Positions 10,064 through 19,120 of a DNA stretch of 64,000 nt are shown piece after piece; within the stretch, counting starts at the first letter, position 1; each line of letters begins with the position of its first letter. Origin of the DNA: Kitasatospora sp. MMS16-BH015 (GTDB taxonomy: Bacteria > Actinomycetota > Actinomycetes > Streptomycetales > Streptomycetaceae); the NCBI RefSeq assembly GCF_002943525.1, contig NZ_CP025394.1, positions 6,649,001 to 6,713,000 of the forward strand, in the 5' to 3' direction. Below the pieces are notes generated by a model. It saw only the letters and a list, made by a program, of their open reading frames with translations. It was not told the origin of the DNA and ran no database searches. The translations under genes and the position numbers were made by a program.

Positions 10064-10936
10064 ATGGGCGGCGATGCCGAACCAGCCCGACCCCCAGCCA
10101 GTGCCGCCGACACCGCCGCCGACCGGCGCGGGGGCTTCAGTGTGCGGCTGGAGAACTTCGAGGGCCCCTTCGACCTGCTGCTGAGCCTGATCGCCAAGCA
10201 CAAGCTGGACGTCACCGAGGTGGCGCTGGCCACCGTGACGGACGAGTTCATGGCCCACATCCGCGCGATGGGCCCGGACTGGGACCTGGACGCGGCCACC
10301 GAGTTCCTGGTCGTCGCCGCCACCCTGCTCGACCTCAAGGCGGCCCGGCTGCTGCCGGCCGCCGAGGTCGAGGACGAGGAGGACCTGGCCCTGCTCGAGG
10401 CCCGCGACCTGCTCTTCGCCCGGCTGCTGCAGTACCGCGCCTACAAGCGGGCGGCCGGCATCCTGGGCGACCGGTTCGCGGCCGAGCAGCTGCGCCGGGC
10501 CCGCTCGGTCGGCCTGGAGCCGGCCCACGCGGCGCTGCTGCCCGAGGTGGTCATCACGATCGGGCTGGAACGGTTCGCCAAGCTGGCCGCCGCCACCATG
10601 GCCCCCAAGCCCAAGCCCGTGGTCTACGTGGACCACATCCACACCCCGCCGGTGAGCGTGCGCGAGCAGGCCGAGGTGGTCACCCGGCTGCTGGCGATCC
10701 TCGGCGAGGCGAGCTTCCGCCAGCTGTCGGCCGACGCCGACTCCACGCTGGTGGTGGTGGCGCGCTTCCTGGCCCTGCTGGAGCTCTACCGGGAGAAGGC
10801 GCTGGCCTTCGAGCAGCCCGAGGCGCTCGGGGAGCTGCTGGTGCGCTGGGTCGCCGAGGGCGACCGGCAGGTGACGGTGACGGACGAGTTCGACCGGCCG
10901 GTGGAGCCGGAGACCGCGAAGGGCGGAACGGCGTGA
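10064..10936 (+). CDS. scpA: Segregation and condensation protein A (kleisin)
   Basis: 290 residues from ATG 10064. The ORF extends upstream, but that part is Arg/Gly-rich and unlike ScpA. The conserved FEGPFDLLLSLIAKHKLDVTEVA opening is followed by the helical linker with DEEDLALLEARDLLFARLLQYRAYK and a C-terminal winged helix (VVVARFLALLELYREKALAFEQ). ScpA is the kleisin that bridges SMC heads with ScpB to form the bacterial condensin. Its stop overlaps the scpB start as GTGA, so the two are translationally coupled. SMC itself is not in the window. Confidence 0.93.
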   Translation: MGGDAEPARPPASAADTAADRRGGFSVRLENFEGPFDLLLSLIAKHKLDVTEVALATVTDEFMAHIRAMGPDWDLDAATEFLVVAATLLDLKAARLLPAAEVEDEEDLALLEARDLLFARLLQYRAYKRAAGILGDRFAAEQLRRARSVGLEPAHAALLPEVVITIGLERFAKLAAATMAPKPKPVVYVDHIHTPPVSVREQAEVVTRLLAILGEASFRQLSADADSTLVVVARFLALLELYREKALAFEQPEALGELLVRWVAEGDRQVTVTDEFDRPVEPETAKGGTA

Positions 10937-11949
10937 CGGAGCAGCCGAGGGCACGGCGGTCACTGGGCGTCCCGGGCCAGGGCCCCCGCCCGGACGAGTG
11001 GCTGGAGCCCGCCTACGAGGCCCTGGAGGGCCCCTACGCCGCCGCGGAGCCCGCCGGGGCAGTGGAGCCGCAGGCAGGCGCCGCGGGGGCGCTGGGGGCC
11101 CTGCGAGGGCCTGCGGAGGCCGGCGTCGCCGACCCCGAGGTGCCGCCGGCCCTGCGGGAGGCCGTGAAGGCGGTGGCCCGGGCGGAGGCCGGCTTCGCCG
11201 GGCCCCGGGCGCCGCGCGCGGTGCCGGCGCCCGCGGAGCCGGAGGCTCCGGGGGTTGCGCAGGCTCCGGGGGCGGCGGTGCCCGCGCAGGCGGGGGACGA
11301 AGGGGCCGCCGGGCGGGAGGCGGTGGAGCGGGCCTCGCTCCGGGCCGAGCTGGAGGCGATCCTGATGGTCGTCGACGAACCGGCGGCCGAGGGGCGCCTG
11401 GCCGGCGTGGTCGGGCGGCCGGTGGCGGTGGTGGGGGCGGCGCTGCGGGAGCTGGCGGCGGAGTACACCGCGCAGGGGCGCGGCTTCGAGCTCAGGCTGG
11501 TGGCCGGAGGCTGGCGGTTCTACTCGCGGGCGGAGTGCGCCGGGGCCGTGGAGCGGTACGTGCTGGACGGCCAGCAGGCCCGGCTGACCCAGGCCGCGCT
11601 GGAGACGCTGGCGGTGGTCGCGTACCGGCAGCCGGTGTCCCGCAGCCGGGTCTCGGCGGTCCGTGGTGTGAACTGTGACGGTGTGATGCGTACCCTGGTA
11701 CAGCGAGGGCTGGTGGAGGAGACCGGCTCCGAGCCCGAAACAGGTGCGATCCTGTATCGGACGACGAACTACTTCCTGGAACGGATGGGGCTGCGCGGCC
11801 TGGAGGAACTCCCGGAGCTGGCGCCCTTCCTGCCCGAGGTCGACGACGTGGAAGCGGAGTCCCTCGAGGGCACGGTGATCGCGGAGGCGGTCGCTGCCGC
11901 GCGTGCGGTGGACGACGGCGACGAGGCGGCTGATCGGGAAGTGCTGTGA
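10933..11949 (+). CDS. scpB: Segregation and condensation protein B
   Basis: 338 residues from GTG 10933, overlapping scpA by four bases. The first 120 residues are a low-complexity Ala/Pro/Glu extension not found in short ScpB proteins. The conserved part starts near LRAELEAILMVVDEPA and holds two winged-helix domains, with the characteristic LTQAALETLAVVAYRQPVSR and RGVNCDGVMRTLVQRGLVEE. It binds ScpA as a dimer in the SMC complex. The C-terminus is acidic. Confidence 0.93.
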   Translation: MTEQPRARRSLGVPGQGPRPDEWLEPAYEALEGPYAAAEPAGAVEPQAGAAGALGALRGPAEAGVADPEVPPALREAVKAVARAEAGFAGPRAPRAVPAPAEPEAPGVAQAPGAAVPAQAGDEGAAGREAVERASLRAELEAILMVVDEPAAEGRLAGVVGRPVAVVGAALRELAAEYTAQGRGFELRLVAGGWRFYSRAECAGAVERYVLDGQQARLTQAALETLAVVAYRQPVSRSRVSAVRGVNCDGVMRTLVQRGLVEETGSEPETGAILYRTTNYFLERMGLRGLEELPELAPFLPEVDDVEAESLEGTVIAEAVAAARAVDDGDEAADREVL

Positions 11950-12003
11950 GGTCGGCCGGCACGACTTGCACTTCCCTAGACGGACACGACGTACGGACTT
12001 TTG

Positions 12004-13242
12004 ATGCGTAGCAGCGGTAACGGCAGGAACAGCAGCGGCGGTGGCGGGAGCCAGGGCCGCGGAGGACAGGGCGGGGGCCGCTCGGGCGGTTCGTACGGCG
12101 GTGGCGGCGGTTCGCGCTCCGGTGGCGGTTCGTACGGCGGCGGTGGCGGCGGTTCGCGCGGCGGCAGCGGTGGCGGCGGCTCCTACGGCGGTTCGCGCGG
12201 CGGTGGCGGCTCCTACGGCGACCGGGACCGGCGCGACGACCGCCGGGACGACCGCCGGGACGACCGGAAGCAGTACCCGGACCGTCCGCTGCGGCCGGAG
12301 GAGCGCAAGTACGACCGCCCCGAGTACGGCTCCGGCGGCCACTACGGCCCGCGCAAGGCGCTGCCGCCGGCCAAGCGGCCGCGTCAGCCCGGTCAGGGCC
12401 AGCCCGGTGACCCGCGCCGTCAGCCGCAGCGCTCGCGCGAGCTCCAGGGGCGGATCGAGGACGCGGTGCTGGCCCGGCACGACGGGCCGTCCGGCAAGGG
12501 CGGCAGTGGTGCCGCCGGGCCCGAGGGCGAGCGCCTGCAGAAGGTGCTCGCGCGGGCCGGCATGGGCAGCCGTCGCGCGTGCGAGGAGCTGGTCGAGCAG
12601 GGCCGGGTGATGGTCAACGGCAAGCTGGTGACCGAGCAGGGCAAGCGGGTCGACCCGCAGCACGACGAGATCAAGGTGGACGGCCTCACGGTGGCCACCC
12701 AGTCGTACCTGTTCTTCGCGCTCAACAAGCCGGCCGGCGTGGTCTCCACCATGGAGGACCCGGACGGCCGCCAGTGCCTGGGCGACTACGTGACCAACCG
12801 GGAGACCCGGCTGTTCCACGTGGGCCGGCTGGACACCGAGACCGAGGGCATCATCCTGCTCACCAACCACGGCGAGCTGGCCCACCGCCTCACCCACCCC
12901 AAGTACGGCGTGACCAAGACATACATGGCCGCCATCCAGGGCCCGATCCCGCGTGACCTGGGCAAGACCCTGGCTCAGGGCATCGAGCTGGAGGACGGCT
13001 TCGCCCGGGCCGACAGCTTCAAGGTGCTGTCGAACGTCGGCAAGAACTACCTGGTCGAGGTGACCCTGCACGAGGGCCGCAAGCACATCGTCCGCCGGAT
13101 GCTCGCCGAGGCGGGCTTCCCGGTCGAGAAGCTGGTGCGCACGCACTTCGGGCCGATCGCGCTGGGCGACCAGAAGTCGGGCTGGCTGCGCCGCCTGACC
13201 AACCCCGAGGTCGGTCAGCTGATGAACGAGGTCGGTCTCTAG
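12004..13242 (+). CDS. rluB: RsuA/RluB-family rRNA pseudouridine synthase with Gly-rich, RGG-like N-terminus
   Basis: 412 residues from ATG 12004 (a TTG directly before it is in frame). Residues 1 to about 75 are almost all Gly, Ser, Arg and Tyr in SYGGG/RGG repeats. A charged stretch (DDRRDDRRDDRK) and a basic Pro/Gln linker follow. An S4 RNA-binding domain starts at GERLQKVLARAGMGSRRACEEL, then comes the catalytic domain with the active-site aspartate in GRLDTETEG (about Asp277). RluB-type enzymes make pseudouridine in 23S rRNA. The long disordered tail is not needed for that chemistry and may bind RNA. It follows scpB by 54 bases in the usual actinobacterial order. Confidence 0.92.
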   Translation: MRSSGNGRNSSGGGGSQGRGGQGGGRSGGSYGGGGGSRSGGGSYGGGGGGSRGGSGGGGSYGGSRGGGGSYGDRDRRDDRRDDRRDDRKQYPDRPLRPEERKYDRPEYGSGGHYGPRKALPPAKRPRQPGQGQPGDPRRQPQRSRELQGRIEDAVLARHDGPSGKGGSGAAGPEGERLQKVLARAGMGSRRACEELVEQGRVMVNGKLVTEQGKRVDPQHDEIKVDGLTVATQSYLFFALNKPAGVVSTMEDPDGRQCLGDYVTNRETRLFHVGRLDTETEGIILLTNHGELAHRLTHPKYGVTKTYMAAIQGPIPRDLGKTLAQGIELEDGFARADSFKVLSNVGKNYLVEVTLHEGRKHIVRRMLAEAGFPVEKLVRTHFGPIALGDQKSGWLRRLTNPEVGQLMNEVGL

Positions 13243-13269
13243 GACCGGCGCGGGTCTCAGACCTGCGGA

Positions 13270-13305
13270 CGAGGGCCTCCCCGCCGAACGGCGGGGAGGC
13301 CCTCG
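13270..13305 (+). terminator. Terminator hairpin after rluB
   Basis: Perfect 16-bp arms (13270-13285 and 13290-13305) with a GAAC loop lie 28 bases after the rluB stop. Confidence 0.85.
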
Positions 13306-13447
13306 TGCCGTTCGGGGGGATCCGGGGCCGTGGAGCGAGACCGGCTTGTCAGCCGGCGTCGTGGTGGCACAGGATGGCCACCGTCATCCGGGTGGACGGG
13401 TGGCGGGACTGCGCCACCAGGGGAGTGCGCAGGGGGAAGGAGGGTCG

Positions 13448-14425
13448 GTGCTCGACTCATTCGGAGTGCTGGGGCTCGGGAAGCCGGACGGCCAGGTCTA
13501 CGCGGCCCTGGTGGTCTCGCCGCAGTCCACCGCCGAGGAGCTGGCCGAGAGCTGCGGGCTCACCCTGGAGCAGGGCCGGGCCGCACTGGACCGCCTCGCC
13601 GACCAGGGCATGGCCACCCGGGCCCCGGTGGACCGGGAGCGCTACCTGGCCGTCGCCCCCGACGTGGCCATCGGCACCCTGATCGGCCACCGGGAGGCGC
13701 AGCTGCGCTCCGCCCGGGCCGAGATGCACCGGCTGATGGACGCCTTCCGCGAGGCCTCCAGGTTCACCGACCCCGCGCACTCCGTGGAGGTGCTCAGCGG
13801 TGGCGAGGCGATCGCCCAGCGGCTGGAGCACCTGGCCGACACAGCCGAGTACCAGGTGCGTGGCTTCGACTGCCCGCCCTACATCCAGGACCCGGTGGCC
13901 AACCTGCCCCGGCAGCGCCAGCGGATGAGGGCCGGGGTGCGGTTCCGCACCGTCTTCGACAAGGAGGCGGTGGCCTGGCCGGGCCGGCTGGAGAAGGAGA
14001 TCCTGGTCGGCGTCGCCGACGGCGAGGAGGCCCGGGTGCGACCGGTGCTGCCGATGAAGATGATGATGGCCGACGATCGGATGGCGATCATCCCGATCAG
14101 CGTCGGCGACGCGGTGCTCGACGCCGCGTACGTGATCCACCCCTCCGCGCTGCTGCAGGCCCTGGACGGCCTGTTCGAGGCCGAGTGGGAGCGGGCCGTG
14201 CCGCTGCAGGCCGCGATCGGCGGCACGGTGGAGCAGGGCCCGGAGGCCGACCACCGCAAGCTGCTCGGGCTGCTGGCCGCCGGGCTCACCGACGAGTCGA
14301 TCGCCCGCTCGCTCGGCTGGAGCGCCCGCACCACCCAGCGGCGGCTCCAGACGCTGATGCGCGAGCTCGGGGCGACCACCCGCTTCCAGGCCGGGATGGC
14401 CGCCCGCGAGCGCGGCTGGCTGTAG
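13448..14425 (+). CDS. LuxR-type transcriptional regulator with TrmB-like N-terminal winged helix
   Basis: 325 residues from GTG 13448, with AAGGAGGG well placed upstream. The N-terminus (DGQVYAALVVSPQSTAEELAESCGL followed by GRAALDRLADQG) reads as a TrmB-like winged helix. The middle resembles the PLD-like effector region of this class. The C-terminus (KLLGLLAAGLTDESIARSLGWSARTTQRRLQTLM) is a LuxR/GerE helix-turn-helix. The ligand is unknown. Its end is six bases from the convergent DUF952 gene. Confidence 0.85.
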   Translation: MLDSFGVLGLGKPDGQVYAALVVSPQSTAEELAESCGLTLEQGRAALDRLADQGMATRAPVDRERYLAVAPDVAIGTLIGHREAQLRSARAEMHRLMDAFREASRFTDPAHSVEVLSGGEAIAQRLEHLADTAEYQVRGFDCPPYIQDPVANLPRQRQRMRAGVRFRTVFDKEAVAWPGRLEKEILVGVADGEEARVRPVLPMKMMMADDRMAIIPISVGDAVLDAAYVIHPSALLQALDGLFEAEWERAVPLQAAIGGTVEQGPEADHRKLLGLLAAGLTDESIARSLGWSARTTQRRLQTLMRELGATTRFQAGMAARERGWL

Positions 14426-14431
14426 TGCCTG

Positions 14432-14794
14432 CTAGCTCCAGGGCAGCAGGGTGGCCCAGCGGCCGTCCGGGCCTCGTTCGAGCTTCTCCAGGCCGACCAC
14501 GGCGGTGCGGTTGAGCCGGCCGTAGACGTGCGGGAAGAGGATGCCCGGGGTGGCCCCGGCGGGGGGCTCGCCGTCCGGGGCCTCCCACTTGACCATGGGC
14601 TCGACCAGCGACTCCTCGATCAGGAGCGCCATCAGCGGCCCCTGGGCCTCCGCGAAGAAGGCGTTCGCCACGGCGAGCACCGTCTGCTCGTCGGCCGAGC
14701 AGTGGATGAACCCGTCGGTGAGAAGCGAGGCGGCCGCGTACGGCCGCCCCGGGTCGTGCAACCAGTCGTCCAGCGGCGCGAGATGGTAGATCAT
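14432..14794 (-). CDS. DUF952 domain protein
   Basis: 120 residues from ATG 14794. The pattern MIYHLAPLDDW, DGFIHCSADEQ, FPHVYGRLN and AVVGLEKLER matches the DUF952 family of small cytosolic proteins with an alpha-beta fold. The biochemical role is unknown. It is convergent with the LuxR-type gene and reads the same way as the two DUF4139 genes, but starts after their operon ends. Confidence 0.85.
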   Translation of the reverse strand: MIYHLAPLDDWLHDPGRPYAAASLLTDGFIHCSADEQTVLAVANAFFAEAQGPLMALLIEESLVEPMVKWEAPDGEPPAGATPGILFPHVYGRLNRTAVVGLEKLERGPDGRWATLLPWS

Positions 14795-14831
14795 GCTCCC
14801 TTTCTAGCAGGGCCCGGCCGCTGATCCGGGT

Positions 14832-16535
14832 TCAGAGACCGGTGACCTTCGCGGTGGCGGAGATCTCGTACGCCAGGGTGACGGTCCGTCTGCCGCCCGG
14901 GGGCAGCGGGACGGACCAGCGGCAGATGCCGTCGGCGTCCAGCTCGTCCGGGGCCGGGGCGCACAGCTCCTTGCGCAGCCGCACCTCCACCGAGGAGACC
15001 TCGGAGACCGGTACCCGCTCGTGCACCGTGACCAGCTGCTCGTCCCGCTCCTGCGGCCCGGAGAAGCGGGAGAGGTGCAGCCGGACGGTGCGGGTCACCA
15101 CGGTGCGCTGGGTCAGGCCGGTGGTGGCCCGGCTCTCCTCCGTCTCGCGGACCACCCGGTAGCCGTCCGAGCTGCCGAAGGAGAGCTCGGCGCGGGCCCC
15201 CGGCGCGGTGAACGGCAGCTCCCCGCGCCCGGCGAACCCGCTCTCCAGCACCAGGTCGACCGGCCCGGCCAGCAGCGGGTGCTCCGCCGCGCTGCGGAAC
15301 CGCACCACCCGGCTGACCAGCGGCGACAGCTCCGGCGCGCAGACGTACTCGCTGCTCGCGCCGGTGCTGAACGAGCCCAGCGGCACCCGGTGTGGGCGGC
15401 CGTCCCCGGCCACCGTGGCCGGGTCGGGGGCGGTGAGCACCTGCACCTCGCCGCCGTCGTCCACCCCGGGCAGGCCCTCCGCCGGCAGGCCGTCCGTCGG
15501 TCCGGCGGCCGGACCGGTCGTCTGGACGGCCTCCTCGCGCAGTTCGACCTCCACCGTGCGGCGCTCCTCGGCGGTGCGCTCGCGCAGGCTCAGCACGTCC
15601 GGCACCAGCTGCGGCGGCTCGGCGGCCAGCGTGCTGCGGGCGGTGGAGAGCACCAGCCGGACGCCGGCCCAGTCCTCACCGGTGCGCTGCCAGACCACGG
15701 CGTCCGTCTCCAGCTGCAGGCTGCCGCCGCTGAGGGTGGCCCGGTAGGCGGGGCGCCAGAGCGCGCAGGGGGTCAGGTGGCTGACCGTCAGCTCGGCCGG
15801 CCCGGCGGCGCCGGCGGCCACCGTCAGCTCGACGTGGGCGGTCAGCTCGGCGGGCTCCTGCTCGGTGCGGTCCAGCACCGCGCGGGCCTGGGCCAGCTCC
15901 TGCTCCACCGCGCGGAGCCGGGCCCGGCAGGCGCGCAGCCGCTCGCCGTGGGTCTCCCGTTCGCCGTCCACCCGGTCGAGCTCGCGCGTCCAGCGGGCGG
16001 TCTCGGTCTCGCCGTGCCCGGCGCCCTCGCCGATCTCGCGCAGCAGATCGGCCGCCAGCTGGGCCAGCAGCGCCAGCCGGGCGGCGAGCCGCTGCTCCTG
16101 GCCGCTCAGCTCGCGCTCCTCCGCCTCCAAGGCGTGCACCCGGTGGCGCAGCTCGGAGTCGCCCGCGCCGGGCGGGGCCGGGGCGGGCCGGGTCCAGGCC
16201 CGTACCAGCCGGGTCTCCAGCACCCGGGGGCCGTCGGTCTCCGCAGCGGCGGGGGGGAGTTCGGCCTGGAGTGCGGTGCCGGGTGCGGTGCCGAGTTCGG
16301 CTGGGGCTGCGGTGCCGAGTTCGGTGCCGAGTTCGGCTAGGGCTGCGGTGCCGAGTGCGGTGCGGAGCTCGGCCCGGAGGGAGTGGTCGACGGCGAGGGC
16401 GGTGACCGGGCCCAGGCGCAGCTTCTGGACACCTTCGGCCAGCTCGACGCGGACGGTGCGCTCGACGAGGGCGCGGTCCTCCAGGCAGGTGACGGCGGTG
16501 ACGGGCAGCCCGGTGAGGGGCGGGGGGTTGGTCAT
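14832..16535 (-). CDS. DUF4139/DUF4140 (MuiA-type) protein, second of a tandem pair
   Basis: 567 residues. Its ATG at 16535 overlaps the stop of the preceding gene by one base (TGATG), with GGAGG upstream, so the pair is co-translated. An N-terminal DUF4140-like region (PVTAVTCLEDRALVERTV) is followed by an AELGT repeat tract, a coiled coil at about 125-220, and the DUF4139 beta-rich domain with WQRTGEDWAGVRLVLSTA. MuiA-type proteins were named from mucoidy inhibition in enterics; the mechanism is unknown. It is the shorter paralogue of the upstream gene. No signal peptide is seen. Confidence 0.85.
   Translation of the reverse strand: MTNPPPLTGLPVTAVTCLEDRALVERTVRVELAEGVQKLRLGPVTALAVDHSLRAELRTALGTAALAELGTELGTAAPAELGTAPGTALQAELPPAAAETDGPRVLETRLVRAWTRPAPAPPGAGDSELRHRVHALEAEERELSGQEQRLAARLALLAQLAADLLREIGEGAGHGETETARWTRELDRVDGERETHGERLRACRARLRAVEQELAQARAVLDRTEQEPAELTAHVELTVAAGAAGPAELTVSHLTPCALWRPAYRATLSGGSLQLETDAVVWQRTGEDWAGVRLVLSTARSTLAAEPPQLVPDVLSLRERTAEERRTVEVELREEAVQTTGPAAGPTDGLPAEGLPGVDDGGEVQVLTAPDPATVAGDGRPHRVPLGSFSTGASSEYVCAPELSPLVSRVVRFRSAAEHPLLAGPVDLVLESGFAGRGELPFTAPGARAELSFGSSDGYRVVRETEESRATTGLTQRTVVTRTVRLHLSRFSGPQERDEQLVTVHERVPVSEVSSVEVRLRKELCAPAPDELDADGICRWSVPLPPGGRRTVTLAYEISATAKVTGL
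16262..16375. repeat. In-gene minisatellite encoding AELGT repeats
   Basis: Imperfect direct repeats built around GCCGAGTTCGGCTGGGGCTG encode alternating ALGTAAL, AELGTEL and AELGTAP segments in the second DUF4139 gene. All steps keep the reading frame. The tract lies between the N-terminal domain and the coiled coil, so length variation would be tolerated. Confidence 0.7.
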
Positions 16536-18874
16536 CAGTACCTCCGGTTACCGCCGTGCAGGGCCTTGCCGGCCGGGATGCGGATCTCGTAGCCGCCGTC
16601 GAGCTCGGCCGTGCCGTGGGCGGGCAGTTCCACCCGGCGCCGCCGGGCGCCGGGCGCACCGGCCCCCGCCGGGTCCGCCGCCGGATCCAGCGGTGACCAG
16701 CCGGGGTGCTCCTGGATCCGGATCTCGGCGTCCGAACTGACCGGCACCCGTTCGCGGACCTCCACCGTCACCGGGTGGGAGAGCCGGTTGGCCAGCTCGA
16801 CGTGCAGGCGGTGGTCCAGGACGGTGGTGCTGCCGCGCAGCCCCGCCGTCGACTCGCGCAGCTCGGTGCGGCGGGCCACCCGGATGCCCTCGGTCACCCC
16901 GAGGCCCACCCGCTGGCGCCCGCCCGGCGCGAGGGTCGGCAGCGCCGTGGTCAGCAGGTGCTGCCCGTCCGCGGTGACCTCCACCGGTCCGGCCAGCAGT
17001 GCCTGGTCGGTGTCGTTGCCGAGCACCAGCACCCCGTACACCGTCGGCTCCACGGCGGGTACGCAGACGTACTCGCGGCTCACCGCGACCGGCAGCTCGG
17101 CCAGGGTGACGGTGTGCCAGCCGCCGTCCGAGGGGATCTCGGCCGGGGCCGGCGCCTCGTACCGGTGGTCGAAGGACCCGGCCGACTGGCGGGGTCGCAC
17201 CGCGTGCCGGGGCAGCGGCAGCGAGGCCACCCGGCCGGCCTTGACGCGCAGCCCGAATGCGGCCTGGTCGAGCGGCTCGGCCTGCAGCCGCCCCCGACGA
17301 CCGGGCCCCTGCTCCGGCCCGGCGAGCACCAGGTTGGCGAAGTCCAGCCAGGCGGGGTCGGGGGAGCCGGTGCGGTCGGGGGAGCCGGTGTGGTCGGGGG
17401 TGGCCTCCGGTACGGGCTGGGCCTCGGCGCGGACGGCGGAGTGGCGCTTGCGGGCGAGCGGTGCGGCGCCGCCGGCGGCCGGCGCGGAGCGGCTCGGAGC
17501 GGCCTGGGGGAGGGCGGCGGAGAGGAAGTCGGGGGCGAGGTCGTCCTCGGCAGCGGCGGCGACCGAGGCGGTGAACGCCGCGGCGGAGGCGGCGTACGGG
17601 CTCGGCGCCGCCTGGGTGGCACCCGGCGGGGCGGGGACGGGGGGAGTCCCGTACGCGGGGGCGGGCAGCGGGGCGGAGCCGGCCGGGGCCGCGCCTCTCG
17701 CGGCTGCGCCCGCCGCGCCGAAGGGGCCTTCCGGGCTCGACGGGTGCGCTGTGCCGAGGGCCCCCGCCGGGCCCGCCGGGCTCGTTGCGCCGTACGGGCC
17801 GGTTGCGCCACCGCCGGTCGGGGTGGCGGTGCCGTACGGGCCGGCGGTCGCGGCGAAGGTGCGCGCGGCGGCGAGGGCCGGGGTGGCGGACCGGCGGTGG
17901 GACTGGTCGGGGCGGGGGGTGGTGTCGTAGCCCTCGAACAGCTCGTCCAGCCCGCTGGGCGGCTCGCGCCAGCCCGACGGGCTCGGGGCCGGCTGGGCCT
18001 TGCCGATCCGGATCGACTGGAGGCGGGGGAGCTCGGTGCGGCGGTCCAGGTCGGCCGTGGAGAGGCTCAGGCGGACGCCGGCCCAGTCCTCGCCGGTCCG
18101 TTGGGCCACGGCGGCCCGGAGCACCAAGGCTCCGTTCGCCTCGCCCTGGCGGTGGCTCAGCCGGTAGGTCGGGACCCAGACCGCCCCCGGCACCGCGTAC
18201 TCGACCTCCAGCTCGACCACCGGGGCGCCCTCGGCGGCCAGTGCGGTGGTCGGGGTGAGGTGGAGGACGGCCGTGCGGGTGGTGGCGGTGGGCGTGGTCG
18301 GAGCCGCCGTGGTGGCGCGGTCGAGTCGGTCCTGGGCCACGGTGACGGAGTGTTCGGCCTGGCGGAGCTCCTCCGTCAGGCGGGTCAGGCGGGTGTGCAG
18401 CGAGGCCAGCCGGGCGTCGACGAAATCGGCGAGGTCGAGCCAGACGTCGGCCGGGGTGCGGCGGTGCTCCTCGGACGGTCCGCGCTCGGCCGGTCCGCGC
18501 TGGGGCGGCACCGCGCGCAGGGCGGCGATCTCGCCGATGTGGGTGAGCTGGCGGTCGTGCCGCTCGCGGGCAGCCGCCAGGGTGTCCCGGGCGAGGGTGA
18601 GGGCCCGGACCAGCTCGGGCAGCTGGTCGGGGCCGCGGAGTTCCGCGGTGTGCTCGGCGCGCAGCTCGATCACCCGGTGGGTGGGCCGGCCGTCGGCGTC
18701 CAGCACCCGGGCCCGCAGCGAACCGTCCTCCAGGGCGGCCGGCAGGCCCGGCAGGTGGACCACGCCGTCCGGCGGGACGACACCCCGGGCGCGGCGGCGG
18801 CAGAGCGCCCCGCTCGCGTAGACCACGACCGAATCGAGCTCCGACTCCCAGCTGTGCCCCGTCTCCACGGCCAC
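16535..18874 (-). CDS. DUF4139 protein, first of a tandem pair, with long low-complexity insert
   Basis: 779 residues from GTG 18874. The N-terminal region (SELDSVVVYASGALCRRRARG) is followed by a coiled coil, a first beta-rich block with AQRTGEDWAGVRLSLSTADL, about 200 residues of Ala/Gly/Pro/Ser-rich insert (roughly 310-510), and the C-terminal DUF4139 block. The QRTGEDWAGVRL motif is nearly identical in the downstream gene, which supports tandem duplication followed by gain of the insert here. Function is unknown. A 246-base gap separates it from divergent tyrA, leaving room for two promoters. Confidence 0.85.
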   Translation of the reverse strand: MAVETGHSWESELDSVVVYASGALCRRRARGVVPPDGVVHLPGLPAALEDGSLRARVLDADGRPTHRVIELRAEHTAELRGPDQLPELVRALTLARDTLAAARERHDRQLTHIGEIAALRAVPPQRGPAERGPSEEHRRTPADVWLDLADFVDARLASLHTRLTRLTEELRQAEHSVTVAQDRLDRATTAAPTTPTATTRTAVLHLTPTTALAAEGAPVVELEVEYAVPGAVWVPTYRLSHRQGEANGALVLRAAVAQRTGEDWAGVRLSLSTADLDRRTELPRLQSIRIGKAQPAPSPSGWREPPSGLDELFEGYDTTPRPDQSHRRSATPALAAARTFAATAGPYGTATPTGGGATGPYGATSPAGPAGALGTAHPSSPEGPFGAAGAAARGAAPAGSAPLPAPAYGTPPVPAPPGATQAAPSPYAASAAAFTASVAAAAEDDLAPDFLSAALPQAAPSRSAPAAGGAAPLARKRHSAVRAEAQPVPEATPDHTGSPDRTGSPDPAWLDFANLVLAGPEQGPGRRGRLQAEPLDQAAFGLRVKAGRVASLPLPRHAVRPRQSAGSFDHRYEAPAPAEIPSDGGWHTVTLAELPVAVSREYVCVPAVEPTVYGVLVLGNDTDQALLAGPVEVTADGQHLLTTALPTLAPGGRQRVGLGVTEGIRVARRTELRESTAGLRGSTTVLDHRLHVELANRLSHPVTVEVRERVPVSSDAEIRIQEHPGWSPLDPAADPAGAGAPGARRRRVELPAHGTAELDGGYEIRIPAGKALHGGNRRY

Positions 18875-19120
18875 CCCGTTGAACCCTTCTTCAGTCCCGC
18901 ATCCCCCGGCGGCCCAGTCTGCCCCCGGGATCCGCCCGTGTCAGCGAATTTCCGCCGCCCAGGCGTGGCGCGCCCGGTCGGGGGCCCGGCCAGGGGTGCC
19001 CGGTCGGCGGTGCTTGGTCGGCGGTGCGGCGCAGGTGGGGCCCCGGGTGCGAGAGGATGGGCGGGTCGGGCACCGGTCGGTGCCGGGCCTGTCGGACAGC
19101 TCCAGGAGACGAACCCAGCC

